Positions 1 to 8,124 of a stretch of 64,000 nt of DNA are shown piece by piece (positions within the stretch are counted from its first letter, which is position 1; each line of letters begins with the position of its first letter). The notes beneath the pieces are model-generated. The model had not been told where the DNA came from. It worked only from the letters and a program-made list of their open reading frames with translations, and searched no databases. The stretch is from the NCBI GenBank assembly GCA_902800055.1, contig CADCCW010000006.1, positions 1-64,000 on the forward strand. Reading direction: 5' to 3'. The stretch is from an uncultured bacterium. Lineage in GTDB: Bacteria; Verrucomicrobiota; Kiritimatiellia; RFP12; UBA1067. Made by a program: the position numbers and the translations under genes.

Positions 1-1
1 G

Positions 2-532
2 GACAACTCGCTCGTCCGGAACGAGGACGGCGTGATCGTCGGCCGCTGCCCCGGGATCAAGGGCTGGCTCAGGGACAACGTCCCCGCGCTCTACCTCAGG
101 TACACGGCGGTGATGCGCTACAAGGCCGCGGCGAAGAAGTTCCGGCAGATCGCGGGGCTCGTCGACCCGACGCCGGTCTCGGCGGCGGTGCCGGAGCCAG
201 GGCGCGGAGGCGAGGAGATGCGGAAGACATCGTACGGCGCGGACCGGCGGACGCCGGAGGCCGAGGTCGTCAGGGCGGCGGCAATATGGCGGGAGGTGTC
301 GGACTCGGCGGGGAAAAGCGCGACGGCGCTCATCGCGAGGATCGACGCGCTGGTCGACGCAGAGGCGGTGGAAGACGCGAACATGCTGCGGGAATGGAGG
401 GAGAAATACGAGCGTGAGATTACGGTGCGGACGAAATCGCTGTGGTGGCGGAGACTGATGAAAACGCTGGGTGGGAGATGCGGGGGAAGCGGCAGGGAAG
501 ACGAGTTGTGCGCGGCCAAGGGAGCGGGGTGA
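2..532 (+). CDS. 3' end of an unidentified protein gene (start lies outside the window)
   Basis: The reading frame is open from the first bases of the window. The residues before the first possible GTG start (position 32) read on smoothly as DNSLVRNEDG, so the gene most likely begins upstream. About 177 residues are visible. The first part (VGRCPGIKGWL, then VPALYLRYTAVMRYK) looks folded. The C-terminal half is charged and helix-rich (SATALIARIDALVDAEAVED, then a WREKYEREI stretch), possibly a short coiled coil. I recognise no family. It precedes a two-glycosyltransferase operon, so a surface-polysaccharide role is possible, but only by position. Confidence 0.5.
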   Translation, partial: DNSLVRNEDGVIVGRCPGIKGWLRDNVPALYLRYTAVMRYKAAAKKFRQIAGLVDPTPVSAAVPEPGRGGEEMRKTSYGADRRTPEAEVVRAAAIWREVSDSAGKSATALIARIDALVDAEAVEDANMLREWREKYEREITVRTKSLWWRRLMKTLGGRCGGSGREDELCAAKGAG

Positions 533-706
533 TGAGCGCAGGCAAGGGAGTGAGACAATGGACTTAGACGATGAATCGGAGCTGTGAGCTTTGGATAAAT
601 ATCAACCTATGAACTTCGAAGAAATAATGACCGTCAGAAGACGCATAATCCGATAGTGATATGATATACTACACAACAACAAACAAACGACAGAATACAT
701 AAGCAG

Positions 707-750
707 GCAGAATAGTCTACATAGTAAAGCAGAATGGTCTACAGGGCAAA
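707..750. repeat. Two tandem copies of a 22-bp unit in the AT-rich leader before the first GT gene
   Basis: The stretch 533-791 has no gene and is much richer in A+T than its surroundings. At 707-728 and 729-750 lie two adjacent 22-bp units (starting GCAGAATAGTCTAC and GCAGAATGGTCTAC) that match at 18 of 22 positions. A TATACT box at 665-670 could be a -10 element for the plus-strand operon at 792, but no good -35 is visible. The repeat lies between that box and the gene, so it would be in the 5' leader. Its function is unknown. Confidence 0.45.
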
Positions 751-791
751 ATGGTTGACACAAACATAAACAAGGACTAAATGGCGGCGAG

Positions 792-1652
792 ATGAAACCA
801 TTCGTCTCCATACTCGTAAGGGCGCGCAACGACGAAGCCCTCATCGGCAGGACGCTTGAAGGCATCTTCGCCCAGCAGGTCGACTTCCCCTTCGAGGTCG
901 TGGTCTGCGACGACGCCTCCACCGACCGCACCCGCGCCATCGCCGCAGGCTTCCCCGTGCGCTTCTTCGACCGCCCCGAAGGAGAATACAAGCCCGGGCG
1001 CACCCTCAATGCACTCGTCCGCGCCGCCGAGGGCGATATCGTCGTCTTCAACAACTCCGACGCGATTCCGCTCGACCGCAACTGGCTCGCCGAGCTCGTA
1101 AAGCCGCTGCTCGCGGACAGGTCGCGTCCCGTCTTCGCCTTCGCCAACCAGCTGCCGCGCCCCGACGCGGCGGCGCTCGTGCGCAAGGACTCTGAGCGCG
1201 CCTTCGGCGACGGCCGCGTGCAGGCCACCTGGAAGTTCTTCTTCTCGCTCGCCAGTTCCGCCACCTGGCGCAAGCTGCTCTTGGAGACGCCATTCAACGA
1301 AACGATCCAGTATTCGGAAGACGTCGAATGGACCTGGCGTAACTCACACCGCGAGGTCGATCCGGTGCGCGTCGTCTACTGCCCCGCGGCAAAGGTGGAG
1401 CACTCCCACAACTACACCCTGAAGGAGCTCGCCCGGCGCTTCCGCGGAGAGGGCGTGGCCGACCGGACGATCTTCGGCGACAGGCCGTCGCTCCTGCGCG
1501 AGCTCGCCGGCGCCGCGCGCGAGACGCTGCGCGACTGGGCGTATCTCGCCAGGCGTCCCGGCGACTGGCTGGAAATCCCCTGCGCCCCCATCCGGCGACT
1601 GGTGCAGCGCGTCTCCCACTGGCGCGGCACACGAGAGGAGGCGGGAAAGTGA
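792..1652 (+). CDS. Family 2 glycosyltransferase
   Basis: This is a GT-A fold glycosyltransferase that would transfer a sugar from a nucleotide-sugar to a glycan or lipid acceptor at the inner face of the membrane. The N-terminus FVSILVRARNDE is the usual first strand of GT2 enzymes. VVVCDDASTDRT (about residues 36-47) is the nucleotide-binding loop. VVFNNSDAIPLDRNWL (about 94-109) occupies the DxD region, here as NSDA, so metal binding may differ. YSEDVEWTWR (about 175-184) matches the ED motif holding the catalytic base. At 286 residues the length is normal. It overlaps the next gene by four bases (GTGA), so the two are translationally coupled. Acceptor and donor cannot be told from sequence. 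Confidence 0.85.
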   Translation: MKPFVSILVRARNDEALIGRTLEGIFAQQVDFPFEVVVCDDASTDRTRAIAAGFPVRFFDRPEGEYKPGRTLNALVRAAEGDIVVFNNSDAIPLDRNWLAELVKPLLADRSRPVFAFANQLPRPDAAALVRKDSERAFGDGRVQATWKFFFSLASSATWRKLLLETPFNETIQYSEDVEWTWRNSHREVDPVRVVYCPAAKVEHSHNYTLKELARRFRGEGVADRTIFGDRPSLLRELAGAARETLRDWAYLARRPGDWLEIPCAPIRRLVQRVSHWRGTREEAGK

Positions 1653-2626
1653 CGAAGACGCTCGTCTATCTCGAAAAGGCCACAGTGCGCGGCGGCATCG
1701 AAATATTCGCCGAACGCCATGTGGCGCGGCTGCGCGCCGCAGGCCGCGAAGTGGAGGTCGCAGGCTCGCTGCCAGACGACGCGGCGGGATTTCTCGCGCA
1801 GTTCGACGAGATCGTCGTCCACAAGTGCACCGACCTAAGGACGCTCGAGAAGTTTCCGCCGGAACGTACCACGCTCTACGTCCACGACCACGATCCGATC
1901 TGCCCACGTAGCTACGCCTACACGCCCATGGGGCGCAACTGCAGCCGCGCGGGAGGCCTTTGGCCGTGCCTCTTCTGCGCGCCGCTCTGCCGCAACTGGA
2001 GACCTGCGCTTGGCCGCGTCTTCTCGCAGCGGCGGAGAATCGCCGCGATGTCGCGCCTAAAGCGGATCGTGGTCATTTCCAAGTTCATGCAGTCACGGCT
2101 GGTGGCCAACGGCATCGCCGCGGAAAGAATCGCGGTCGAGCCGCCGAAGATCGATACCGGCAAGACGGCGGAACCCGTGGAAGCCGACGTCGATCTCCTT
2201 TTCGTCGGCCAGCTGATCCGCGGCAAAGGCGTGCAGCTGCTCCTGCGGGCGATGGCCGGAATGAAGGCGCGGCGCACGCTCGACATCGTCGGCACCGGCA
2301 ACATGGAGCCGAAGCTGAAGGCGCTCGCCGCGAAGCTCGGCCTCGGCGACCGGGTGCGCTTCCGCGGCTTCCAGGCGAATCCGCTGGACTGGATGCGCGC
2401 GGCGAAATGCGTGGTCGTGCCGAGCTTCTGGCAGGAACCATACGGGCTCGTCGCCGCGGAGGCGGTGGCGCTCGGACGCAAGGTCGTAGCCTTCGCCGTC
2501 GGCGGACTCCCCGAAGCCTGCGGCGGCAAGGCCACGCTCATCGCGCCGGGCGACATTGCCGCGCTCGCGCAGGCGCTGGAGACGGCCGAACCCCAACCCA
2601 CTTCCCGAAAGGAACCACAGCCATGA
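1649..2626 (+). CDS. Family 4 glycosyltransferase
   Basis: This is a retaining GT-B glycosyltransferase. The N-terminal half contains a Cys-rich patch (CPRSYAYTPMGRNC, then CLFCAPLC), which may bind a metal or stabilise a loop. The C-terminal half is a clear GT1/GT4 domain: LLFVGQLIRGKGVQLLL (about residue 185), DIVGTG, and PSFWQEPYGLVAAEA, which holds the E-x7-E donor-binding motif. The start is GTG at 1649, overlapping the previous stop; its own stop overlaps the next start as ATGA. It therefore sits in a three-gene operon with a GT2 and a phosphodiesterase-like protein, probably making or decorating a surface glycan. Confidence 0.85.
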   Translation: MTKTLVYLEKATVRGGIEIFAERHVARLRAAGREVEVAGSLPDDAAGFLAQFDEIVVHKCTDLRTLEKFPPERTTLYVHDHDPICPRSYAYTPMGRNCSRAGGLWPCLFCAPLCRNWRPALGRVFSQRRRIAAMSRLKRIVVISKFMQSRLVANGIAAERIAVEPPKIDTGKTAEPVEADVDLLFVGQLIRGKGVQLLLRAMAGMKARRTLDIVGTGNMEPKLKALAAKLGLGDRVRFRGFQANPLDWMRAAKCVVVPSFWQEPYGLVAAEAVALGRKVVAFAVGGLPEACGGKATLIAPGDIAALAQALETAEPQPTSRKEPQP

Positions 2627-3753
2627 CCGTCAAGGCATTCGTCTTCGTAGACGCGCTCGGCTGGGAGCAGGTAGTCAAGTACAACTTCCTCGACGACCTG
2701 CTTCCGCACCGGCGGAAAATCGAAATGCAGTTCGGGTACAGCTGCACCGCCATCCCGACCATCCTCTCCGGGGAACGGCCGTCCGCCCACGGCCACCTCG
2801 CCTTCTACGACTACGCGCCGAAGCAAAGCCCGTTCAAGGCGATGCGCCTCCTCGCGCCGCTCCTGAAGCCGCGCTCCTTCTGGCGGCGCGGGCGCGTCCG
2901 CCACCAGCTTTCGAAGCTGATCAAGCGCCTCTACGGCTTCACCGGCTACTTCCAGCTCTACGGCGTGCCGATTGAGCGTCTGCCCAAGCTCGACTACTGC
3001 GAAAAGAAAGACCTCTTCGTCCGCGGCGGACTCGCGCCGATCAAGAACCTCGCCGACGTCTGGGAGGAGCAGGGGATGAAGTGGCACATCTCGGACTGGC
3101 GCAAGCCAGAGGCGGAGAACTTCCGCATCGCCGAGGGGCTGTTCCGCCGCGGCGAAGTCGACCGCGCGTTCGTCTACTCGGCCGCCTTCGACGCGCTCCA
3201 GCACGACAATGTCGGCAGGGACGACGTGCTGCGGCCGAAAGTCCGCGCCTACGCCGACTCCATCCGCGCGCTCCACCGCGCGCTCGCCGATTCCGGCAGG
3301 CCGTTCGAGCTCACCGTCTTCTCCGACCACGGCATGACGCCGCTTAAAGGGACGGCCGACGCGCCCGCCGCGCTCTCGAAGACCGGCCTCGCCTGGGGCA
3401 AGGACTACGCCAGCGCGATCGACTCCACCATGGCAAGGTTCTGGTGGATCAACGCCGCCTCCGAGGCGAAGGTGCGCGCTGCCTTCGCGGGCCTCCCAGG
3501 CCGCTGGCTGACCGAGGACGAGATGCGCTACCACGGCATCTGGCGGGACGACCACAAGTTCGGGGACGCAATCTTCCTCGCCGACCCCGGCGTGCAGCTA
3601 TGCCCGAGCGACATGGGCGTGAAGCCGCTCAACGGCATGCACGGGTTCGACCCGGCGGACAAGGACTCCGCCGCCGCGTGCCTCTCCACCGCCCCGCTGC
3701 CGGAGGGAATGGCGAGGGTGTCCGACTACTTCAAGCTGATGACGGCGCGGTAG
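2623..3753 (+). CDS. Alkaline-phosphatase-superfamily protein (type I phosphodiesterase/nucleotide pyrophosphatase type)
   Basis: A 376-residue cytoplasmic-looking protein without a signal peptide. FVFVDALGW near the N-terminus carries the first metal Asp. AIPTILSGERPSAHGH (about residues 44-59) matches the nucleophile Thr loop of type I phosphodiesterases. FSDHGM (about 234) and the late GMHGFDP are the remaining metal-ligand motifs. Members of the superfamily hydrolyse or transfer phosphate esters, or add phosphoethanolamine. Following two GT genes with a four-base overlap, it may act on a glycan or nucleotide-sugar, but the substrate is not readable. The start was set at the ATGA overlap at 2623; the longer open frame upstream is a shadow of the GT4 gene. 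Confidence 0.75.
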   Translation: MTVKAFVFVDALGWEQVVKYNFLDDLLPHRRKIEMQFGYSCTAIPTILSGERPSAHGHLAFYDYAPKQSPFKAMRLLAPLLKPRSFWRRGRVRHQLSKLIKRLYGFTGYFQLYGVPIERLPKLDYCEKKDLFVRGGLAPIKNLADVWEEQGMKWHISDWRKPEAENFRIAEGLFRRGEVDRAFVYSAAFDALQHDNVGRDDVLRPKVRAYADSIRALHRALADSGRPFELTVFSDHGMTPLKGTADAPAALSKTGLAWGKDYASAIDSTMARFWWINAASEAKVRAAFAGLPGRWLTEDEMRYHGIWRDDHKFGDAIFLADPGVQLCPSDMGVKPLNGMHGFDPADKDSAAACLSTAPLPEGMARVSDYFKLMTAR

Positions 3754-3755
3754 GC

Positions 3756-4193
3756 TCAGCGGCTTTCGGCGTTGCCAGAGGCGACTTCCTGACGCAGCCG
3801 CCGCCAGGGCTCCATCACGAAGGCGCGCTCGCGGGCGCGGGGATGCGGCAGCACGAGGTCCGGCTCGTCCAGGACCATCCCGCCGAAGTCCACGAGGTCG
3901 AGGTCGATCGTGCGGGGGCCGTTGCGCACGGTGCGCTTCCGGCCCAGCGCGTCCTCGATTGCGTGCATCCGCCGCGAGAACTCGTGCACCTCGAGCTCCG
4001 TCTCGAAAATCGCCAGCTGGTTGAGGAACCTGAGGTGCGCGTACTCCGGCGGCACGCCGACCGGCTCGGTCTCCTCCGGCTCGCTCGCGCGCTCGAGCCT
4101 TGTCCCCGGCAGCGCCGCGAGCGCCGCGAGCGCGCGCGAAAGGTAGTCCGCGCGCGGTTCGATGTTCGAACCCAGTGAAACCACCGCCTGCAC
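3756..4193 (-). CDS. folK: 2-amino-4-hydroxy-6-hydroxymethyldihydropteridine pyrophosphokinase
   Basis: HPPK transfers pyrophosphate from ATP to the pterin before condensation with p-aminobenzoate in folate synthesis. VSLGSNIEPR at the N-terminus, FLNQLAIFET (about residues 56-65), DALGRKR and GPRTIDLDLVDFG (about 92-104) are the family signatures. The two Asp of DLDLVD are the Mg-binding pair, and LPHPRARERAFV follows as expected. At 145 residues it is close to the usual size of about 160. It converges with the plus-strand phosphodiesterase gene, with only 2 bp between them. The next gene on the same strand ends nearby, upstream, suggesting the folK-barrel-nth-proA genes are transcribed together. 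Confidence 0.95.
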   Translation of the reverse strand: MQAVVSLGSNIEPRADYLSRALAALAALPGTRLERASEPEETEPVGVPPEYAHLRFLNQLAIFETELEVHEFSRRMHAIEDALGRKRTVRNGPRTIDLDLVDFGGMVLDEPDLVLPHPRARERAFVMEPWRRLRQEVASGNAESR

Positions 4194-4211
4194 CGCCGCC
4201 GCCCCTCTTCT

Positions 4212-4667
4212 CTAAAACCCGTACTGCACGCCTGCCGCGAGCGTGTAGCGCATCTCCACGCCGCCGTCGAGGCAGAGCGTCGCCCCCGCGTCGAAGCGGA
4301 GCGACCAGTTGTCGTCGAGGTGCCAGAACGCGCCCACGCCTGCCGCCGGGCCGACGTTTCCGGCCTCGGAGCCGATCCAGCCGCGCGCGCCGAGGGTGAA
4401 GAACGGATCGAACTGCGAAAAACCGAAGAGGTCGCCGTAGACCTGCCACGCCTGCCAGTGGACCACCAGGTCCGCCCCCAGCGACGCCGAGTCCTCGCAC
4501 CACGCCGCCTCGCCCTCAACCGCGTAGAGCTGCGCCTCGTCGAGGTAGCACCCGACCCGCGCGCCGCCGCCGCCAAGCCGCCGCGCCTCGCTTCCGCCTT
4601 CGGGCAGGTCGAGCCGTCCGAAAAACCCCACATAGCACGCCGCCGCCAGCAACATCGCGTTCATCAT
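4212..4667 (-). CDS. Small exported protein, probable outer-membrane beta-barrel-like
   Basis: Starting at 4667 the protein begins MMNAMLLAAACYVGFFG, a short hydrophobic segment that could be a signal peptide. Alternating aromatic/glycine strands follow (GADLVVHWQAWQVYGD, FFTLGARGWIG, GVGAFWHLDDNWSLRFDAG) and it ends VQYGF, the terminal aromatic typical of outer-membrane barrels. At about 151 residues it would hold roughly eight strands. The start was chosen because ATG 4665-4667 overlaps the nth stop as ATGA and has an AAGGAG ribosome site 5 bases upstream. I do not recognise a named family. It could instead be a periplasmic beta-sandwich. Confidence 0.55.
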   Translation of the reverse strand: MMNAMLLAAACYVGFFGRLDLPEGGSEARRLGGGGARVGCYLDEAQLYAVEGEAAWCEDSASLGADLVVHWQAWQVYGDLFGFSQFDPFFTLGARGWIGSEAGNVGPAAGVGAFWHLDDNWSLRFDAGATLCLDGGVEMRYTLAAGVQYGF

Positions 4668-5344
4668 CTCTTCTCCTTCTTTGTTTCCGCCGCCGCGCAC
4701 GACGGGCAGTGTTCAGCGATCGGACAGCCTTCGCACTTCGGACGCACCGGCGCGCAGCGCGTCTGTCCGAACGAGACAAGGTGCGAGTTCCACGTCTTCC
4801 AGTACCTGACGGGCAGGATCTTCCGCAACGTCATCTCGGTCTCGAACGGAGTCTTCGTCCTGATCAGCCCGAGCCGGTTGCAGATGCGGTGGACGTGGAC
4901 GTCGACGCAGATCGCGGGCAGGCCGAAGCCGACGGCGACAGTGAGGTTCGCGGTCTTGCGCCCGACGCCGGGCAGCTCGCACAGCTCCTCGACGGTGTTC
5001 GGCAGGACGCCGCCGAATTTCTCCTTCAGCACCTTCGGAAGCTCCTTCAGATGCCTCGCCTTGTCGTGGTAGAAGCCGACGGGATAGATCAGCTTTTCGA
5101 TCTCCCGCTCCGTCAGCCTTTCGAGATCCGCCGCGGCGAAACGCCTCCCCTTCGCCCTGGCGAAAAGCCGCCGCACCGCGCCGGCCGTGCACGCGTCCTT
5201 GGTGCGCGCGGAGAGGATCGTCCCCACGAGCACGCAGAACGGATCGTGGGTCTGCGCCTCAATGAGCTCGATGATCGGCGCGTCGTGCGCCCTGAACTCT
5301 CGCTTCAGCGCCCTGTCCACCTTCGGTATGTCGGCAACGGTCAT
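4664..5344 (-). CDS. nth: Endonuclease III (DNA glycosylase/AP lyase)
   Basis: The enzyme removes oxidised pyrimidines and nicks the abasic site in base-excision repair. All key parts are present. LPGVGRKTA is the helix-hairpin-helix loop. The Lys that forms the Schiff base in this family aligns with TKDA in LSARTKDACTAG. VDVHVHRICNRLGL carries the catalytic Asp. The last part holds the four-cysteine 4Fe-4S loop (CAPVRPKCEGCPIAEHC). At 226 residues the size is typical. The start at 5344 overlaps the proA stop as ATGA; the much longer open frame upstream is proA read in another frame. Confidence 0.95.
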   Translation of the reverse strand: MTVADIPKVDRALKREFRAHDAPIIELIEAQTHDPFCVLVGTILSARTKDACTAGAVRRLFARAKGRRFAAADLERLTEREIEKLIYPVGFYHDKARHLKELPKVLKEKFGGVLPNTVEELCELPGVGRKTANLTVAVGFGLPAICVDVHVHRICNRLGLIRTKTPFETEMTLRKILPVRYWKTWNSHLVSFGQTRCAPVRPKCEGCPIAEHCPSCAAAETKKEKR

Positions 5345-6534
5345 TTCCTCACTACGCCGTCGCCGGTGATGGTGTACTTGTAGGTCGTGAGCTCCTCGAG
5401 ACCCATCGGGCCACGGGCGTGGAGCTTGTCGGTGGAGATGCCGATCTCCGCGCCCATGCCGAACTCGCCGCCGTCGGTGAAGCGCGTCGAGACGTTGTGG
5501 TAGACCGCGGCGGAGTCGACGTCGCGCAGGAACTCCGCCGCGCGAGCTTCGTCGTTCGTCACGATGCACTCGGAGTGGTGCGAGGAGTTCTTGTTGATGA
5601 AGTCGATCGCGGCGCGGTAGTCGGCGACCTTCGCCACGTTGATGTCGAGCGAAAGGTACTCGGTCCCCGCCTCGTTCTCGTGGAGCGTCACGCCCTTGTC
5701 CTTCGCCCACGCCTCGACCATCGGCATGAACACGGGCGCGAGCTTCTCGTGGACGAGCAGGCACTCCGCCGCGTTGCAGACTCCGGGACGCTGGGTCTTC
5801 GCGTTGTCGAGGATGGCGAGCGCCATCGCGAGGTCGGCCTTGTCGTCGACGTAGATGTGGCAGACGCCCTTGTAGTGCTTGAGGACGGGGACGAGCGCCG
5901 CCTCGCACATCGCGCGGATGAGCCGCTCGCCGCCGCGGGGAATCGCGACGTCGACAAGCCCCACGGCGCGGACGAGCTCGGTGACGGCAGCATGGTCGAG
6001 GATCTCGACGAGCTGGATCGCGTCGCCCTTCATCGCGCTATGCACCGCCGCGGCGAGCGCCTTGTTGGACTCGATCGCCTCCTTGCCGCCACGCAGGATG
6101 ACGGCGTTGCCGGTCTTGAGGCAAAGCGCCGCGGTGTCGACGAAGACGTTGGGGCGGCTCTCGAAGACGACGGCGATGACGCCGAACGGCACGCGCACCT
6201 TGCGGATCTTGATGCCGCTCGGGCGCTCGCGCGTCCAGATCGTCTCGCCGACGGGATCCGGCAGCGACGCGACGTGGCGGACGCCCGCGACCATCGCGTC
6301 GAAGCGCGCGGGGGTGAGCGTGAGGCGGTCGAGCATCGAGGGGCTGATGCCGGTTTCCTTCGCGCGCGCGACGTCCGCGGCGTTTGCCGCGGCGATTTCG
6401 CCGCGGTGCGCCTCGAGCGCGTCCGCGATCGCGAGGAGCGCGGCGTTCTTCTCGTCCGTCGTCATCTTCGCGAGCTCGGCCGCTGCCGAGCGCGCCCTTG
6501 TCGCCATGTCGCGAATGTAGGCTGCTGTGTCCAT
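5341..6534 (-). CDS. proA: Glutamate-5-semialdehyde dehydrogenase (gamma-glutamyl phosphate reductase)
   Basis: ProA reduces gamma-glutamyl phosphate to glutamate semialdehyde with NADPH, the second step of proline synthesis. It is an aldehyde-dehydrogenase-fold enzyme. Visible signatures are VPFGVIAVVFESRPNVFVD (about residues 114-132), LRGGKEA, and RPGVCNAAECLLVHE (about 248-262), which contains the catalytic Cys. At 397 residues it is only slightly shorter than the E. coli enzyme. The gene is 10 bp downstream of the fucosidase stop and overlaps nth. No proB is visible in the window, so ProA is not in a proBA pair here. Confidence 0.95.
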   Translation of the reverse strand: MDTAAYIRDMATRARSAAAELAKMTTDEKNAALLAIADALEAHRGEIAAANAADVARAKETGISPSMLDRLTLTPARFDAMVAGVRHVASLPDPVGETIWTRERPSGIKIRKVRVPFGVIAVVFESRPNVFVDTAALCLKTGNAVILRGGKEAIESNKALAAAVHSAMKGDAIQLVEILDHAAVTELVRAVGLVDVAIPRGGERLIRAMCEAALVPVLKHYKGVCHIYVDDKADLAMALAILDNAKTQRPGVCNAAECLLVHEKLAPVFMPMVEAWAKDKGVTLHENEAGTEYLSLDINVAKVADYRAAIDFINKNSSHHSECIVTNDEARAAEFLRDVDSAAVYHNVSTRFTDGGEFGMGAEIGISTDKLHARGPMGLEELTTYKYTITGDGVVRK

Positions 6535-6544
6535 GTCCTTCTCC

Positions 6545-7753
6545 TTACTTCCTTTCCTTCTCCGCGCCGGTCATCCACTTCGCGGTGTCGGTCTCGCCCG
6601 AGTCGGTGGTGGCCGTGCGCACCAGCTGGATGAGCTCCGGGTCCACCAGGTACCGCTTGCCGCGGATGGCGCGGTCGGACGAAATGTAGAGGCGCTTGAC
6701 GCCGAACTCGTCCTTCGTCTCGACGAAGTTGAACTCTTCGCCGTCTTTCGCCGGATGCGCGAAGAACGCGTCCTTGATCGCCTTGAAGCCCCTGAGCGCG
6801 CGGACGTCCTCGTCGTCCAGCCGCCCTTCGCGGTTGGGCGCGATGCCGATGTCCATGGTGCCGCCGTTGCCGACGCTGGAGAGGTACCGGTTCATGAGGT
6901 ACGCCGCGTGCTTGGTGCGTCCGCGCTCGGAGGCGTGGTAGAACCAGCCGGGGCGGAGCGGGAAGTCGGCCTCCCACTGGCAGAAGTTCCCGTCGAGGAC
7001 GGCGCTGCGCACGGGATCCACGTCGCCACGCTCGTTGCCGGGCCAGCGGTACTCGCCCTCCCCGCAGAAAATGGTCACCTTCGGCTGCAGTTCGCGCACG
7101 AAGCGGTAGACCTCGTCGAAGCGGTAGTAGCCCTTGGGAATCTTACGCGTCTCCTTGGCGCCGCCGTACCAGCCGTCGCCGCCGTTGGCGCCGTCGAACC
7201 ACATCTCGAAGATCTCGCCGTACCTGCCGTCAAGGAGCTCGCGCACCTGGGCGTGGTAGATCTCGACGTATTTTTCGGTCGCGTAGTGGGCGCTGTTGCG
7301 GTCCCACGGCGAGCAGTAGACGCCGAACTTCAGCCCGGCCCTTCTGCACGCCTGCTCCATCTCCTTGACGTAGTCCCGTCCTTGCCCGTTCCCCGTTCCC
7401 CGTTCCCCGTTCCCCTTCCAGAACGGCGACTTGGCAATGTTGTGCTCCGTGGTCTTGGTGGGCCAGAGGCAGAAGCCGTCGTGGTGCTTGGCGACCACCA
7501 CCAGCCCGCGGATGCCGCCGTCCCTGCACGCGCCAACGATCTGGTCGGCGTCGAAGCGCGAGGGGTTGAGCATCGCAGGATCCTCGTCGCCATAGCCCCA
7601 TTCGCGGTCGGTGAAGGTGTTGAGCCCCCAGTGGACGATGCCGATGACGTCCTCCTCGGCGTCGAGGCGGATGCGGTGCGCGGGGCTCGGCTCTGGCGCG
7701 GCAACGGCGGCCAGCGCGCCGATCGCCGCGGCAACTACAGCTACAGTCTTCAT
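6545..7753 (-). CDS. Exported alpha-L-fucosidase (glycoside hydrolase family 29)
   Basis: A retaining exo-enzyme that would remove L-fucose from mucin, milk or plant glycans. The protein starts at 7753 with a clear signal peptide (MKTVAVVAAAIGALAAVAA). GH29 hallmarks follow: IGIVHWGLNTFTDREWGYGD, VVVAKHHDGFCLWPT (the HHDGF motif, about residues 79-83), FGVYCSPWDRN, and EIFEMWFDGANG, whose Asp is the expected nucleophile. The C-terminus has LMNRYLSSVGNGGTMDIGIAPNREG, as in other members. An odd GNGERGTGNGQG segment (encoded at 7388-7415) comes from four perfect GTTCCCC heptamers in the gene. It follows SPFWKGNGE, probably a surface loop. The TATAAT upstream (TGCTATAAT, about 7761-7769) could be its promoter. 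Confidence 0.9.
   Translation of the reverse strand: MKTVAVVAAAIGALAAVAAPEPSPAHRIRLDAEEDVIGIVHWGLNTFTDREWGYGDEDPAMLNPSRFDADQIVGACRDGGIRGLVVVAKHHDGFCLWPTKTTEHNIAKSPFWKGNGERGTGNGQGRDYVKEMEQACRRAGLKFGVYCSPWDRNSAHYATEKYVEIYHAQVRELLDGRYGEIFEMWFDGANGGDGWYGGAKETRKIPKGYYRFDEVYRFVRELQPKVTIFCGEGEYRWPGNERGDVDPVRSAVLDGNFCQWEADFPLRPGWFYHASERGRTKHAAYLMNRYLSSVGNGGTMDIGIAPNREGRLDDEDVRALRGFKAIKDAFFAHPAKDGEEFNFVETKDEFGVKRLYISSDRAIRGKRYLVDPELIQLVRTATTDSGETDTAKWMTGAEKERK
7388..7415. repeat. Four perfect GTTCCCC heptamers inside the fucosidase gene
   Basis: Four identical 7-bp units lie head to tail (7388-7394, 7395-7401, 7402-7408, 7409-7415). On the coding strand they read as GGGGAAC units and give a GTGNGER-like peptide. 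Matching arrays occur in two unrelated glycosyltransferase genes, at 23228-23255 and 35893-35925, in the same orientation relative to the gene. Twenty-eight bases is not a multiple of three, so flanking bases must compensate to keep the frame. Confidence 0.9.
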
Positions 7754-7811
7754 ATTGGCGGGTATTATAGCAAATCCGACGGCCACGCGGCGTGAAAATC
7801 CTCCATCCCCA

Positions 7812-7910
7812 GGGACAGTCCCCACACCTTCGGGACAGTCCCCAACGCTGCACCCTGGGACAGTCCCCCTCCTCCTGGCCCCCCTTTCCCTCCTTCTGGG
7901 GACTGTCCCC
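7812..7910. repeat. REP family 1 cluster (four copies) downstream of RAYT1
   Basis: Three copies of GGGACAGTCCCC (7812-7823, 7832-7843, 7857-7868) are followed by one in the opposite sense, GGGGACTGTCCCC (7898-7910). Each is a near-perfect palindrome around a central base, able to form a short GC-rich hairpin. The cluster lies between the fucosidase start and the 3' end of RAYT1 (8125). The rest of 7754-8124 holds no convincing gene. Confidence 0.85.
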
Positions 7911-8124
7911 ATGACTGGGACGGCGGTCGACGCCGTTCGCGGCGGCGATAGGCCGCGGCTGCGACGCACTGCGGCTGCACGCGGCAACGCTCCGCCGTGG
8001 GCGCGGGCGCGTCCGTCATTTCCGCTCCTAGCGGGATCTGATATGTCACGACGTATGCGGGGCATATACCCCAAACCGACGCCGCCGCGGTTTTGTCAGC
8101 AGGTGGAGACAGCAAGCGCTCTGG

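Noticed and set aside
1918-3555. A 545-residue minus-strand open frame across the second GT and the phosphodiesterase gene
   Set aside because: Shadow frame: no domain, composition of reverse GC-rich codons, and the plus-strand genes have clear motifs and overlaps.
4664-5908. A possible ProA-Nth fusion
   Set aside because: The N-terminal part of this frame is proA read out of frame; the nth start at 5344 overlaps the proA stop, so there are two genes.
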